Below, one piece after another: positions 1 to 8,724 of a stretch of 64,000 nt of DNA. The notes beneath the pieces are model-generated. The model ran no database searches. It was not told where the DNA came from and saw nothing but the letters and a program-made list of their open reading frames with translations. The DNA lies in contig CAMBBS010000021.1 in assembly GCA_945863875.1 (NCBI GenBank), positions 1 through 64,000 on the forward strand. Reading direction: 5' to 3'. Both the position numbers and the translations under genes were made by a program. The DNA comes from Desulfopila aestuarii DSM 18488. GTDB taxonomy: Bacteria > Desulfobacterota > Desulfobulbia > Desulfobulbales > Desulfocapsaceae. Numbering within the stretch: the first letter of the stretch is position 1; every line of letters starts with the position of its first letter.

Positions 1-1
1 G

Positions 2-136
2 GAAGTGTCACTCGCAGGTGGCGACGACAAAGAAGTAGCTAAAGAAGAGGCAAGGGTATGTTCCATGCCCCCTTTATACACGATTAAGTTTGATGTGTCC
101 CATCCTTTTTTTGATAATTTTGAAGGGCGGGGTTAA
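2..136 (+). CDS. Possible 3' end of an upstream gene (partial)
   Basis: One frame is open from the window edge to a TAA at 134-136 (44 codons), while the other two forward frames contain early stops. The peptide is not recognised. Its position directly before an ABC permease operon would suit the end of a substrate-binding protein or another operon member, but nothing in the sequence confirms this. A 26-nt gap separates it from the first permease gene. Confidence 0.3.
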   Translation, partial: EVSLAGGDDKEVAKEEARVCSMPPLYTIKFDVSHPFFDNFEGRG

Positions 137-162
137 CCGAATATTTACCAGAGACCGGACAC

Positions 163-1173
163 ATGTTCCTTTATTTCTTAAGAAAACTGGGTGTCATTCT
201 GCCCACCTTTCTCGGCGTTACCCTGGTGGCTTTTATCTTTATCCGTACCCTCCCCGGTGACCCGGTGCTCCTCATGGCCGGGGAACGAGGGATGAGCGAG
301 GAAAGACATGCCGCCCTGATGACCGAATTCGGCTTCGACAAACCGGTCATCCTCCAGTACGGTTATTACCTGAAACAGCTGGTGCAGGGCGATTTCGGCA
401 CGTCAATTATCACCAGAAAACCCGTGCTGGACGAATTCATGACCCTGTTTCCGGCAACGGTCGAACTTTCCCTGTGTGCGATGCTCATTGCCATATTCTT
501 TGGGTTGCCGGCCGGGATGATTGCTGCCACCCGTCGCGGCTCGATGTTTGACCACACGGTGATGACCGGCGCCCTGACCGGATACTCCATGCCGATCTTC
601 TGGTGGGGACTGCTGCTGATTATCTTTTTTTCCGGCATCCTGGGCTGGACACCGGTTTCGGGACGCATCTCCCTGCTCTACTATTTCGAACCCGTTACCG
701 GCTTTATGCTGATCGACAGTTTCCTCTCCGGGCAGGAAGGCGCCTTTGCCTCGGCGGTCTCCCATCTCATCCTCCCGGCCATCGTCCTCGGCACCATTCC
801 GCTCGCGGTTATCGCCAGACAGACCCGCTCCGCTATGCTTGAGGTACTCAGTGAAGATTACGTGCGCACCGCGCGGGCCAAAGGGCTCGGAGCCCAGCGG
901 GTCATTGGCCTGCATGCCCTGCGCAACGCCATGATCCCAGTCATAACCGTTATCGGTCTGCAGGTCGGTGTGCTGTTTGCCGGAGCAATCCTTACCGAGA
1001 CGATCTTTTCCTGGCCGGGGATCGGCAAATGGATGGTCGACTCAATCTTCAGGCGAGACTATTCGGCGGTGCAGGGTGGTCTGCTGCTCATTGCGGCAAT
1101 CGTCATGCTCGTCAATCTGGCGGTTGATCTGCTCTACGGTCTGATCAACCCGCAAATACGCCATACGGATTAA
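163..1173 (+). CDS. ABC transporter permease, DppB/OppB/GsiC-like
   Basis: Inner-membrane permease of a peptide/nickel/opine-type ABC importer, 336 aa. An N-terminal hydrophobic segment is followed by the family start (LGVILPTFLGVTLVAFIF), then about five further membrane spans. The binding-protein-dependent transport signature with the EAA-type loop is around residues 225-245 (DYVRTARAKGLG). The next gene begins 2 nt after the stop, and four transporter genes follow in order. The substrate cannot be read from the permease; dipeptides, oligopeptides or nickel are all possible. Confidence 0.92.
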   Translation: MFLYFLRKLGVILPTFLGVTLVAFIFIRTLPGDPVLLMAGERGMSEERHAALMTEFGFDKPVILQYGYYLKQLVQGDFGTSIITRKPVLDEFMTLFPATVELSLCAMLIAIFFGLPAGMIAATRRGSMFDHTVMTGALTGYSMPIFWWGLLLIIFFSGILGWTPVSGRISLLYYFEPVTGFMLIDSFLSGQEGAFASAVSHLILPAIVLGTIPLAVIARQTRSAMLEVLSEDYVRTARAKGLGAQRVIGLHALRNAMIPVITVIGLQVGVLFAGAILTETIFSWPGIGKWMVDSIFRRDYSAVQGGLLLIAAIVMLVNLAVDLLYGLINPQIRHTD

Positions 1174-1175
1174 TT

Positions 1176-2102
1176 ATGACCGAAACAACCATGCAAGAAG
1201 GAATTGAAGAGGGAATCATTGATAGTCGGCCGACTGGATTCATGGCCGATCTTCGCGAATTCTGGTCCTATTTCAGTGAAAACCGTGGCGCCGTTATCGG
1301 CCTATTTTTTTTCATTGCCGTCGTCCTTATCGCCGTCTTGGCCAATATCATTGCCCCCCATTTACCAAACGAGCAGTTCCGAGACGCCCTTCTCCAGCCA
1401 CCGTTCTGGCAGACCGGCGGCGATGCCCGTTTTTTACTCGGCACCGACGCCATCGGCCGGGATATGCTGTCACGGCTGATCTACGGCTCACGCTATTCGC
1501 TCTTTATCGGCTGTATCGTCGTCTCGATTTCTCTGGTTGTCGGGGTAATTCTTGGCCTTATGGCCGGATTTTTTCGCGGCCGGGTCGACACCTTCATCAT
1601 GCGTATCATGGATGTCGTTCTCGCCTTTCCCAGCCTGCTGCTGGCCCTGGTTCTCGTCGCCATCCTCGGCCCAAGTCTGATTAACGCCATGGTGGCCATC
1701 GCCATCGTGCAGCAACCGCATTATGTCCGGTTGACCCGGGCGGCAGTGATGACGGAGATGACCAAGGACTATGTTACCGCCGCCAGAGTCATCGGCGTCA
1801 AGTCGCTGCGGCTGATGTTTATCACCATTTTACCGAACTGCATGGCGCCGCTGATCGTCCAGGCTGCCCTCAGTTTTTCCACCGCCATCCTTGACGCCGC
1901 GGCACTCGGTTTTTTAGGCATGGGCGCCCAGCCACCGACTCCGGAATGGGGAACCATGCTGGCCGAGGCCCGAGAATTTATTCTGCGCGCCTGGTGGGTG
2001 GTCACCTTTCCCGGAGTTGCCATTTTAACCACCGTTCTGGCAATCAACCTGATGGGCGACGGTCTGCGCGATGCCCTCGATCCGAAACTCAAACGCTCAT
2101 AA
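1176..2102 (+). CDS. ABC transporter permease, DppC/OppC-like
   Basis: Second membrane subunit of the importer, 308 aa. The N-terminal cytoplasmic stretch and first span (residues about 30-60) match the OppC/DppC N-domain. The conserved GTDAIGRDMLSRLIYGSRYS motif and the EAA loop (DYVTAARVIGVKSLRL) follow. It should pair with the preceding DppB-like subunit to form the channel and dock the two ATPases encoded downstream. The gene starts 2 nt after the first permease, so the two are probably translationally coupled. Confidence 0.92.
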   Translation: MTETTMQEGIEEGIIDSRPTGFMADLREFWSYFSENRGAVIGLFFFIAVVLIAVLANIIAPHLPNEQFRDALLQPPFWQTGGDARFLLGTDAIGRDMLSRLIYGSRYSLFIGCIVVSISLVVGVILGLMAGFFRGRVDTFIMRIMDVVLAFPSLLLALVLVAILGPSLINAMVAIAIVQQPHYVRLTRAAVMTEMTKDYVTAARVIGVKSLRLMFITILPNCMAPLIVQAALSFSTAILDAAALGFLGMGAQPPTPEWGTMLAEAREFILRAWWVVTFPGVAILTTVLAINLMGDGLRDALDPKLKRS

Positions 2103-2109
2103 ATGGACC

Positions 2110-3105
2110 ATGCCATTACTTGAAATTGAAAATCTCAGCGTAACCTTTTTGACCGGCGGGGGACAATTCACCGCGGTCGACCGGGTCTCCCTGAATATTG
2201 AACCCGGAGAGGTCGTCTCCATTGTCGGGGAATCCGGCTCGGGAAAATCGGTGTCGATGCTGGCACTGATGGGACTTTTGCCCTGGACCGCGACCATCAC
2301 CGCCGACACCCTTCGTTTTGACGGTCAGGATCTGACAACGATCAGCAAAAAGCAGCTCCGGCAGATCATCGGTTCGAAGATGGCGATGATCTTTCAGGAA
2401 CCCATGACCAGTCTCAACCCCTGTTTTACCATTGGTTTTCAGTTAAGCGAAACGCTGAAAATCCACATGGGCATGAACCGGGCAGAGAGAAAAAAACGCG
2501 CCATCGAACTGCTTGATCTGGTCGGCATCCCCGAACCGGAGAAACGCCTTTCCGCCTTCCCGCATCAGCTTTCCGGCGGCATGAACCAGCGGGTTATGAT
2601 CGCCATAGCCATCTCCTGCAACCCGAGATTATTGATCGCCGACGAACCGACGACCGCCCTCGACGTCACCATTCAGGCGCAGATTCTTGATCTGCTGCTC
2701 ACATTACAAAAAGAAAAGGGCATGTCACTGGTGTTGATAACCCATGATATGGGCGTGGTTGCCGAGACCGCCGAAAGAGTTGCGGTGCAGTACGCCGGGC
2801 AGCAGGTGGAAAAACAGCTGGTGAAGGGGTTGTTTTCCGATCCGCACCACCCCTATACCCAGGCATTGCTCAACTCCCTGCCGGAGCGCTCCACGGCGAA
2901 GATACTGCCGTCAATCGCCGGCGTCGTGCCCGGTCAATTCGACAAACCAGCCGGTTGCCTCTTTTCCCCCCGCTGCAAATATGCCACCGACCTCTGCCGA
3001 ACGACACCACCGGTCGTTGCATCGCTTGAGTTTGGCCGTGCCCTCTGCCATTACCCCCTGCTGGCCGGGCTCCCGACCAACTATCCCGAGGAGGTAAGCG
3101 CATGA
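2110..3105 (+). CDS. ABC transporter ATPase, DppD/OppD-like
   Basis: ATP-binding subunit of the peptide-type importer, 331 aa. It contains Walker A (GESGSGKS), the Q-loop ([11 protein letters not shown]), signature (LSGGM), Walker B ([12 protein letters not shown]) and the H-loop. The C-terminal oligopeptide/dipeptide extension with Cys-rich [14 protein letters not shown] follows and in some homologues binds a 4Fe-4S cluster. Start at 2110 is preferred, since the peptide [11 protein letters not shown] aligns with the family. An earlier in-frame ATG at 2071 would overlap the upstream permease gene. The end overlaps the next gene by 4 nt. Confidence 0.9.
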   Translation: MPLLEIENLSVTFLTGGGQFTAVDRVSLNIEPGEVVSIVGESGSGKSVSMLALMGLLPWTATITADTLRFDGQDLTTISKKQLRQIIGSKMAMIFQEPMTSLNPCFTIGFQLSETLKIHMGMNRAERKKRAIELLDLVGIPEPEKRLSAFPHQLSGGMNQRVMIAIAISCNPRLLIADEPTTALDVTIQAQILDLLLTLQKEKGMSLVLITHDMGVVAETAERVAVQYAGQQVEKQLVKGLFSDPHHPYTQALLNSLPERSTAKILPSIAGVVPGQFDKPAGCLFSPRCKYATDLCRTTPPVVASLEFGRALCHYPLLAGLPTNYPEEVSA

Positions 3106-4073
3106 AAGGAGATGTGGTTCTGGAGGCGGAAAATATCACCCGTTACTATAAGGTCGAACGCGGTTCCTTTCAAAAGCCCGCCATTTTAAAGGCCCTTGAC
3201 GGGGCTTCTTTTCAACTGATCAAGGGCAAGACCCTGGCGGTCGTCGGCGAATCAGGCTGCGGCAAGTCGACCCTGGCCCGCCTGGTAACGATGATTGAAA
3301 AGCCGACCTCCGGCGAGCTGAAAATAGCCGGAGTCAATATCATCACCGCTGATAAGAAGGTGCTCGGCGACCTGCATAAAAAGGTGCAGATAGTCTTTCA
3401 GGATCCATACGGCTCCCTCAACCCCCGCCAGAAAATCGGCCATGCGCTGGAAGAACCGCTGCTGGTCAACACCACCATGGGTAAAAAGGAAAGACGGGAC
3501 GCCGCCCTGAACATCATCAACCTCGTTGGACTCCGGCCGGAATATTATGATCGCTATCCGCACATGTTTTCCGGTGGCCAGCGGCAACGAATCGCCGTGG
3601 CCAGGGCTCTGATGCTCAATCCGGAAATCGTCGTGCTCGACGAGCCGGTCTCCGCCCTGGACGTGTCGATACAGGCCCAGATTCTCAACCTCATCGCCAC
3701 GCTGCAGGAACAGTTCGATCTGGCCTATATGTTTATCAGCCATGACCTGTCGGTGGTCAAACACATCGCCGATGAGGTTATGGTCATGTATCTCGGTAAA
3801 CCCATTGAGTCCGGCAGCCGGGATACCCTGTTCAGGAAACCGCACCATCCGTACACCAGGGCGCTGCTATCGGCCACGCCGGTGGCCGATCCTTTTCGAA
3901 CCAAGGAGCGAATCGTGCTGCGCGGGGAGCTGCCCTCGCCGATTGCCCCGCCGGCAGGATGTACCTTTCATCCACGCTGTCCGTCGATGACCGAAATATG
4001 TCGCGACAAACCGCCGGAACCTTACGACATTGACGGCTGCATGGTGGCCTGTTATCATCCGAAAACCTATTAG
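3102..4073 (+). CDS. ABC transporter ATPase, DppF/OppF-like
   Basis: Second ATP-binding subunit, 323 aa, forming a heterodimer with the DppD-like ATPase. Visible motifs are Walker A (GESGCGKST), Q-loop (VFQDPYGSLNPRQ), signature (FSGGQRQRIAVARAL), Walker B (IVVLDEPVSALD) and the C-terminal extension with CTFHPRCPSMTEIC. Its ATG overlaps the stop of the previous gene (ATGA), so this is the last gene of the transporter operon. The aldo/keto reductase follows 32 nt later with its own strong ribosome binding site and may be co-transcribed. Confidence 0.92.
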   Translation: MKGDVVLEAENITRYYKVERGSFQKPAILKALDGASFQLIKGKTLAVVGESGCGKSTLARLVTMIEKPTSGELKIAGVNIITADKKVLGDLHKKVQIVFQDPYGSLNPRQKIGHALEEPLLVNTTMGKKERRDAALNIINLVGLRPEYYDRYPHMFSGGQRQRIAVARALMLNPEIVVLDEPVSALDVSIQAQILNLIATLQEQFDLAYMFISHDLSVVKHIADEVMVMYLGKPIESGSRDTLFRKPHHPYTRALLSATPVADPFRTKERIVLRGELPSPIAPPAGCTFHPRCPSMTEICRDKPPEPYDIDGCMVACYHPKTY

Positions 4074-4105
4074 TAGAGATTATACAACTCACCACGGAGG
4101 AGCTG

Positions 4106-5059
4106 ATGAAATATCTTCCCATTACAGATAAAGTTACTCTGCCCGCCCTCGGGCTCGGCACCTGGAAATCAAGCAATGGAGAGGCGGGCCGGGCTGTGGC
4201 AAAAGCCATAGAAATCGGTTATCGCCATATCGATTGCGCGTCCATCTATCAAAACCAGAAGGAGATCGGCACGGCCCTGGCCGGAGCACTGACGACCGGA
4301 CAGGTGAAGAGAGAGGAGCTGTGGATCACCTCGAAATTGTGGAACAATGCCCATGCCCAAAAGCATGTGCAGCCGGCTCTGGAAAGAACCTTGAAAGACC
4401 TGCAGCTTGATTATCTGGATCTTTACCTTATTCACTGGCCGGTTCACTTTCAGCAGAATATTGTTTTTCCCAAACGGCCGGAGGAGTATCTCGCCCCGGA
4501 TGCCATTCCACTCATGGAAACCTGGCAGGCGATGGAGAAGATGGTAAAAAAAGGTTTATGCAGGTTTATCGGCGTGTGTAATTTCAATCTCGCCCGCCTC
4601 ATTGACCTCAAAGGCCAGGCCCATATTCATCCGGTAATGAACCAGATTGAGCTGCACCCCTTCCTGCAGCAGGTAAAGATGCTTGAATACTGCAGGCATC
4701 ACCAGGTGCTGCTCACAGCCTATTCCCCATTGGGCTCGGGGGATCGGCCGGCTGCCCTGAAAAAGGCCAATGAACCATCGCTCCTTGATCATCCGATTAT
4801 CCTGGAAATCGCCGAAAAACGGCAAATCACCGCGGGCCAGGTGCTGCTTGTCTGGGGGCTTTCCCGTGGCACGGCGGTGATTCCTAAATCGGTCAACCCG
4901 GAAAGATTACGGGAAAATTTTCTTGCCGCCGATCTGCAGCTTGAGACCGGTGACCTGGGGGCGATAGACGCTCTGGAGAGTGGTTATCGTTTTGTCGATG
5001 GCGCCTTTTTCCAGACGGTCGGTTCACCGTATACCGTCGCTGACCTTTGGCATGACTGA
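4106..5059 (+). CDS. Aldo/keto reductase
   Basis: NAD(P)H-dependent carbonyl reductase with a TIM-barrel fold, 317 aa, presumably cytosolic. The family pattern GLGTWKS, the catalytic Tyr in HIDCASIYQNQ, Lys in WITSKLWN and His in LIHWPVHF are all present, as is the nucleotide-binding IPKSVNPERLRENF near the C-terminus. The start is fixed by a GGAGGAG ribosome binding site 5 nt upstream. The physiological substrate is unknown. It is the last plus-strand gene before a convergent hairpin. Confidence 0.9.
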   Translation: MKYLPITDKVTLPALGLGTWKSSNGEAGRAVAKAIEIGYRHIDCASIYQNQKEIGTALAGALTTGQVKREELWITSKLWNNAHAQKHVQPALERTLKDLQLDYLDLYLIHWPVHFQQNIVFPKRPEEYLAPDAIPLMETWQAMEKMVKKGLCRFIGVCNFNLARLIDLKGQAHIHPVMNQIELHPFLQQVKMLEYCRHHQVLLTAYSPLGSGDRPAALKKANEPSLLDHPIILEIAEKRQITAGQVLLVWGLSRGTAVIPKSVNPERLRENFLAADLQLETGDLGAIDALESGYRFVDGAFFQTVGSPYTVADLWHD

Positions 5060-5125
5060 GGAGTCATTTCCAGGGATGACGTGCAAAGCTGCACATGAGA
5101 GCCAGGCGGCAAGCATTGCCTCGAA

Positions 5126-5162
5126 GTCGTACCGGCGGCGGTTTTCGCCGGCCCGGTACGAC
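5126..5162. terminator. Convergent hairpin between reductase and peroxiredoxin
   Basis: A 10-bp perfect inverted repeat (GTCGTACCGG / CCGGTACGAC, 5126-5135 and 5153-5162) with a further GGCG/CGCC inner stem sits between two converging genes. There is no long T-run, so it may act as a bidirectional 3' hairpin and not as a classical intrinsic terminator. Confidence 0.6.
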
Positions 5163-5179
5163 GTGCACCTCACAATAAA

Positions 5180-5896
5180 TCAATCAAAGGCCATGTCGGT
5201 CTTCCATTCCTGCCAGACCTTGCCAACCAGCTCAATGCCTGGTTTCAGCGTTTTCTTGCCCGGGCGCCAGCCGGAAGGAGTGGCCTCGGCACCCTTCGTT
5301 TCTCGCACCAACTGGAATGCCTGAATTTGCCGAATGGATTCATTGACATTTCTGCCGACCGGAGGAGTAAGCACCTCAAAACCCTGAATGACTCCATCCG
5401 GATCGATGATAAACCGGCCACGAGCTTCGACACCGGCGGTTTCATCAAAGACCCCATAGACTTTGCCAACCTTGCCACCCGCGTCGGACAACATGGGAAA
5501 AGGAACTCCTCCTGCAACCATTTTTGCCAGCTCGTCATCATCCCACATCTTATGGACAAACATGGAATCAATGGACATGGAAAGTACTTCGACACCCATG
5601 TCCTGGAACACGGAATATTTTTCAGCGACCGCTGAAATTTCCGTAGCTCAGACGAAAGTAAAATCGCCTGGATAAAAACAGAGCACAACCCACTTACCTA
5701 AATAATCCGAGAGCTTAATATTGATAAACTTCCCTTGCTGATAGCCCGGGGCAACAAAATCAGGGGCTTTTTGACCAACCATGACCATAGTACGTTCCTC
5801 CTTGATTATTTTAGGTGACGCCTCTACTTCTGTAACATCCTCTCCAACCGGGCCCCCTGTCGGCCTGGCACATCCAACAGCTGCTTCTTCCGCCAT
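5180..5896 (-). CDS. Selenocysteine-containing peroxiredoxin (Prx1/AhpC family)
   Basis: Thiol/selenol peroxidase that reduces hydrogen peroxide or organic peroxides, 238 aa with read-through of one UGA (5648-5650, residue 83). The sequence runs [12 protein letters not shown][17 protein letters not shown], placing selenocysteine exactly at the peroxidatic Cys position. The frame continues into normal AhpC sequence ([21 protein letters not shown]). The resolving Cys expected just before GWRPG (family CPAGW) is absent; the sequence reads EATPSGW, so this appears to be a 1-Cys type. Two in-frame starts have good ribosome binding sites: 5896 (AGGAGGT) and 5788 (AAGGAGG). The longer form adds about 36 residues with one Cys. 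Neighbours are redox genes. Confidence 0.9.
5620..5637 (-). promoter_or_regulatory. SECIS-type hairpin of the peroxiredoxin mRNA
   Basis: Directly 3' of the UGA on the minus strand is a 7-bp stem UUUCAGC/GCUGAAA closed by a GGUC loop. The loop starts 17 nt after the UGA, within the 16-37 nt window described for bacterial SECIS elements, and has G in the first loop positions. It is expected to bind SelB. Confidence 0.8.
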
Positions 5897-5920
5897 AATT
5901 ACCTCCTTTTTCTTTGGTGG

Positions 5921-5935
5921 TGCGACAGTGTCGCA
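5921..5935. promoter_or_regulatory. Palindromic operator candidate upstream of the peroxiredoxin
   Basis: TGCGACA-G-TGTCGCA is a perfect 7-bp inverted repeat about 14 nt upstream of the ribosome binding site of the peroxiredoxin gene. A second short repeat (ATGGG...CCCAT) is immediately upstream. The position suits a repressor overlapping the promoter or leader. The cognate regulator is unknown, and it does not match the GGTAACGTTACC site of the neighbouring regulon. Confidence 0.45.
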
Positions 5936-6564
5936 TTATGGGCATATACCCATCTCATGCGCGTAGTGTTGCGATAAAACCTCCCGGCAGTCAAGTTAAA
6001 AGAATTAATTTTGATAGCATCGCGACGATCTCAACTCCGCCGAAATGATACTTAATTTTTACAGCCCGCCGAGGAGCGTTTTTACGACGCCATTCACATT
6101 GCTCACTTGGCTATTTCCTATATAATCTCAAAACCTTCCATGGGGTTTCCCCCTTTACTGCTGCTGACGGCCTTGACGGTATCGGCCGCCTGTGCAGTAA
6201 GGACATGGTCTCGGCAAGATCGAGATTCATCCTGCGGCAAAACATCTTCAGCGAAGGGAGTTCGGCCTGACCACAGGACGGTTCCCCATATTTTTCATCA
6301 GCTGACTCGGTAAGGTATTCGCCCGGGCGAAGAATGTAGTTCATCGGCGGCAGACGATAAAGCGTCCCGACGGTGATGTGGATAGGTTACCCCATTCGGT
6401 CTTGCTGAGCCCCAGGAGCTGGTAATCGGACCAGCAGGCGACACGCCCTGCGGGCAGAGTATACAGAACGACACTGGTAATGAGCTCGATCAGCCCGCTA
6501 ATGACCGGGGTGAGGGAGGTAATTTTTCGCAGAGACGGATCGTTCTCTAGGCATTGATATAAAC
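5936..6564. other. Long intergenic region, no gene recognised
   Basis: About 630 bp between the peroxiredoxin promoter and the terminator of the FAD reductase operon. Two short minus-strand open frames (6111-6344 and 6341-6568) overlap by 4 nt in different frames, lack convincing ribosome binding sites and are not recognised. They could be remnants of a decayed gene. No RNA gene or repeat was identified here. Confidence 0.4.
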
Positions 6565-6604
6565 GCAAAAAAGCAATGAAAGAATCCTCTCATCGCTTTT
6601 TTGC
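6565..6604 (-). terminator. Intrinsic terminator of the FAD reductase operon
   Basis: GCAAAAAAGC (6565-6574) and GCTTTTTTGC (6595-6604) form a perfect 10-bp stem, extended inward by ATGA/TCAT. It lies 43 nt beyond the stop of the minus-strand reductase gene. Confidence 0.75.
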
Positions 6605-6646
6605 TATGCGGCCCTGCACAGAGGCCAGCATGACAAGGATAAAAAT

Positions 6647-8005
6647 TTACTGCTGTTTCAATTTCTGCAATGCATGCTCGGCGGCAATGGTGATAGGTTC
6701 CGCACTGGGCTCGGAAGAAATGTCCGGATTACAGGCCGAGGTAAAGGTTGTCAGTTGCGAAATTGTTCTCCCGCCGAGGATAAATGCGGAAACAGCATCA
6801 ATTTCTCGCGCAGGTGCGATCGAATGACTGACAATCTGCCCCCCGATCAGTTTCTCGGTATTTTTGTCAAAGACCAGCTTCAGCTTCCATGGTTTCATCC
6901 CTGGAATCATGCCGTGTTTGCTTCGAGAATCGACCACGGCGCAGACGGTTTCTATTCCTTCTTTGGCGGCATTTGATTCCGTCAGGCCGGTTGCGGTGAT
7001 GGTCATGTCAAACATTTTACAGCCACCGGCATCCAGCACACCGGGAAATTCGATGGCATAGCCGGCGAGCCGTTTGGCGGCCAGCCGACCCTGCACAACC
7101 GCCGGCCCGCGCAGCTGTCCCGGGGTAGGTTTTTTGGTGATGAAATTTATTTTTTCGACACAATCGCCACCGGCAAGAATATCCGGATCGGAGGTTTCCT
7201 GGAACGCATTCACCTTAATACCGAACTGGCCCATCTCCAGGCCGATTTCCTTGGCAAGTTGAATGTTCGGGCGAACGCCAACGTTCATGAATACGACATC
7301 CGCATCCAGTGTTTCCCCGGAAGAGAGCTGAACGCCAACGACTTTTCCGTCTTTGCCGATCAGTTTTTCCACTTTTACTCCAGTCTGGATATTCAACCCT
7401 TTTCCTTCAAGATACTCCCGAACAGAATCGGACATATCTTTGTCGAGCATGAGAGGGAGCGGGCGATCCATCAATTCAATGATGAAAATATTATAGGTGC
7501 TCGGAGCGGTCTCTGCCAAGAGGGAGGCGATTTCCATGCTGATGAAACCGGCACCAATAAATATGATATTTTTCTTTTGATCGCCGGCAACAGCGGCTTT
7601 GATCTTTTCTGCATCGGGGAGCCCCCGCAAGGTCATGACCCCTTCCAGGTCATTTCCTTCGATGGGTGGAATAAAGGAACTGGAGCCAGTCGCCAGATAC
7701 AACTTGTCATATTTGAATTCTTTGCCGCCGGCAGAAAAAACGGTTTTATTCTTTGCATCCACCTGAACAACTTCATCTTGGACAACATTTATGCCCATTC
7801 CCTGCAGCATTTTATCAGGGACAACAATTGATGAGCTAGTAGCCAGACCGGCTATTACATGAGGCAGAGCTCACCTGACAATAAAAAATTCTTCCTTGCG
7901 AATAACAGTAACGTCCACCTCCGGCATGAGTTTTTTCGACATCATGGCCGCCGGCCCGCCTGAGCCACTACATCCAACAATAACCAGCTTCTCGCCTTTC
8001 TTCAT
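6647..8005 (-). CDS. Selenocysteine-containing FAD-dependent pyridine nucleotide-disulfide oxidoreductase
   Basis: Flavoprotein of the CoA-disulfide reductase/NADH oxidase family, 452 aa with one UGA (7871-7873, residue 45) read as Sec. The start at 8005 has an N-terminal Rossmann motif (VIVGCSGSGGPAA, residues 8-20). Sec occurs in VR-Sec-ALPHVIAG, the position of the single redox-active Cys of CoA-disulfide reductases. NAD-binding GAGFISMEIA and the FAD motif ILAGGDCVE follow, then the C-terminal dimerisation domain. A Cys paralogue of identical length lies at 10452-11810. It is the third gene of an operon controlled by a sigma-54-type promoter (8725-8740). Substrates could be CoA disulfide, polysulfide or another low-molecular-weight disulfide; this is not determined. 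Confidence 0.88.
7832..7873 (-). promoter_or_regulatory. SECIS-type hairpin of the FAD reductase mRNA
   Basis: The UGA itself begins a lower stem UGAGCU/AGCUCA (7868-7873 with 7832-7837). An upper stem UAGCC/GGCUA closes a GGUCU loop at 7845-7849, 21 nt after the UGA. Loop sequence and spacing match the rhodanese SECIS in this window. Confidence 0.82.
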
Positions 8006-8130
8006 GGTATCTCCTTTGTTTACCGTGTTTAATAGATAGTGAAAAGGCTCACTACTCCCGTTGCTGCGTTCTAATCTTTAAGGATAATTTTTTAAACTTA
8101 TGCCCATAATGACAGGTTGTCAAAGGCAGA

Positions 8131-8328
8131 TCAACCACTCTTTTCTTTCTCGGTTACGGTCTCCATTCCGGCTATCTTTTTAGTCATAAACCAAATGATG
8201 CATGACGGGCGAAACTTACAATAGATCTCCGGGTCACTGCAGGCGAGACACTCTTCGCATAAATAGACATTTTGCTTTAAGCATATGAAGCTGGTTTCTC
8301 GATCAGGGTGATTGACGCATGTTCCCAT
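8131..8328 (-). CDS. Small Cys-rich (B-box-like) protein
   Basis: A 65-aa protein with eight Cys and one His, arranged CVNHPDRETSFIC near the N-terminus, then CEECLAC and C...C, suggesting one or two zinc sites of B-box/ribbon type. It lies 20 nt downstream of the thioredoxin-like gene and about 125 nt upstream of the selenocysteine reductase, all on the minus strand, so an operon is likely. A role as a metal-bound partner or thiol sensor is inference only. Confidence 0.7.
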   Translation of the reverse strand: MGTCVNHPDRETSFICLKQNVYLCEECLACSDPEIYCKFRPSCIIWFMTKKIAGMETVTEKEKSG

Positions 8329-8347
8329 GTATATGTGTCCTTAATTG

Positions 8348-8662
8348 TTACGTCCGTATGAAATCATGAAGCGTTTCTGCAGACTGAAGGCCGACCGTAC
8401 GTTTTATTTCCTTGCTTTTTCGGTATATTATCAATGTTGGTACTGTCTGAATATTACATTTCCGGGCAATCCTTTGATGTCTTTCCACATCAATTCTGGC
8501 AATAGCTAAGATATCACTGTGTCTCCGTATAAAATGAACAAGTATTTTATACTGAATACGACAAGGATATGACCAGGGCGTACCAAAAGCAACCAGACTC
8601 AGTTCTTGCTGGATAATCCGTTCAAATTCTAAAGAATTGGACACTGTCAATAGCTCGACCAT
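8348..8662 (-). CDS. Thioredoxin-like protein with SxxC active site
   Basis: Thioredoxin-fold protein of 104 aa, likely cytosolic since no signal peptide is seen. The active-site segment is GTPWSYPCRIQ, where thioredoxins have W-C-G-P-C. The nucleophilic first Cys is Ser here and only the second Cys remains. The cis-Pro loop (QTVPTLIIY) is intact. First gene of the operon containing the Cys-rich protein and the selenoprotein reductase, behind a -24/-12 promoter 63 nt upstream. It could be a monothiol binding or mixed-disulfide partner and not a general reductant. Confidence 0.8.
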   Translation of the reverse strand: MVELLTVSNSLEFERIIQQELSLVAFGTPWSYPCRIQYKILVHFIRRHSDILAIARIDVERHQRIARKCNIQTVPTLIIYRKSKEIKRTVGLQSAETLHDFIRT

Positions 8663-8724
8663 CTCCTCACTCCTCCAATCCTTTATGGCTATTATATAGG
8701 CGATAGCCGATTTTCATTGATTTA

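Noticed and set aside
5180-5896. Two separate genes or a nonsense pseudogene at the peroxiredoxin locus
   Set aside because: Both halves are in one frame, the UGA is exactly at the catalytic position and a SECIS-like hairpin follows, so Sec insertion is the better reading.
6111-6568. Two short minus-strand frames in the 5.9-6.6 kb gap
   Set aside because: Different frames, no ribosome sites, no recognisable domain. Could be gene debris but not supportable as genes.
8128-8135. UGA at the end of the Cys-rich protein as another Sec codon
   Set aside because: The following sequence reaches a stop after about ten codons and no SECIS-like stem with a GGUC loop follows.
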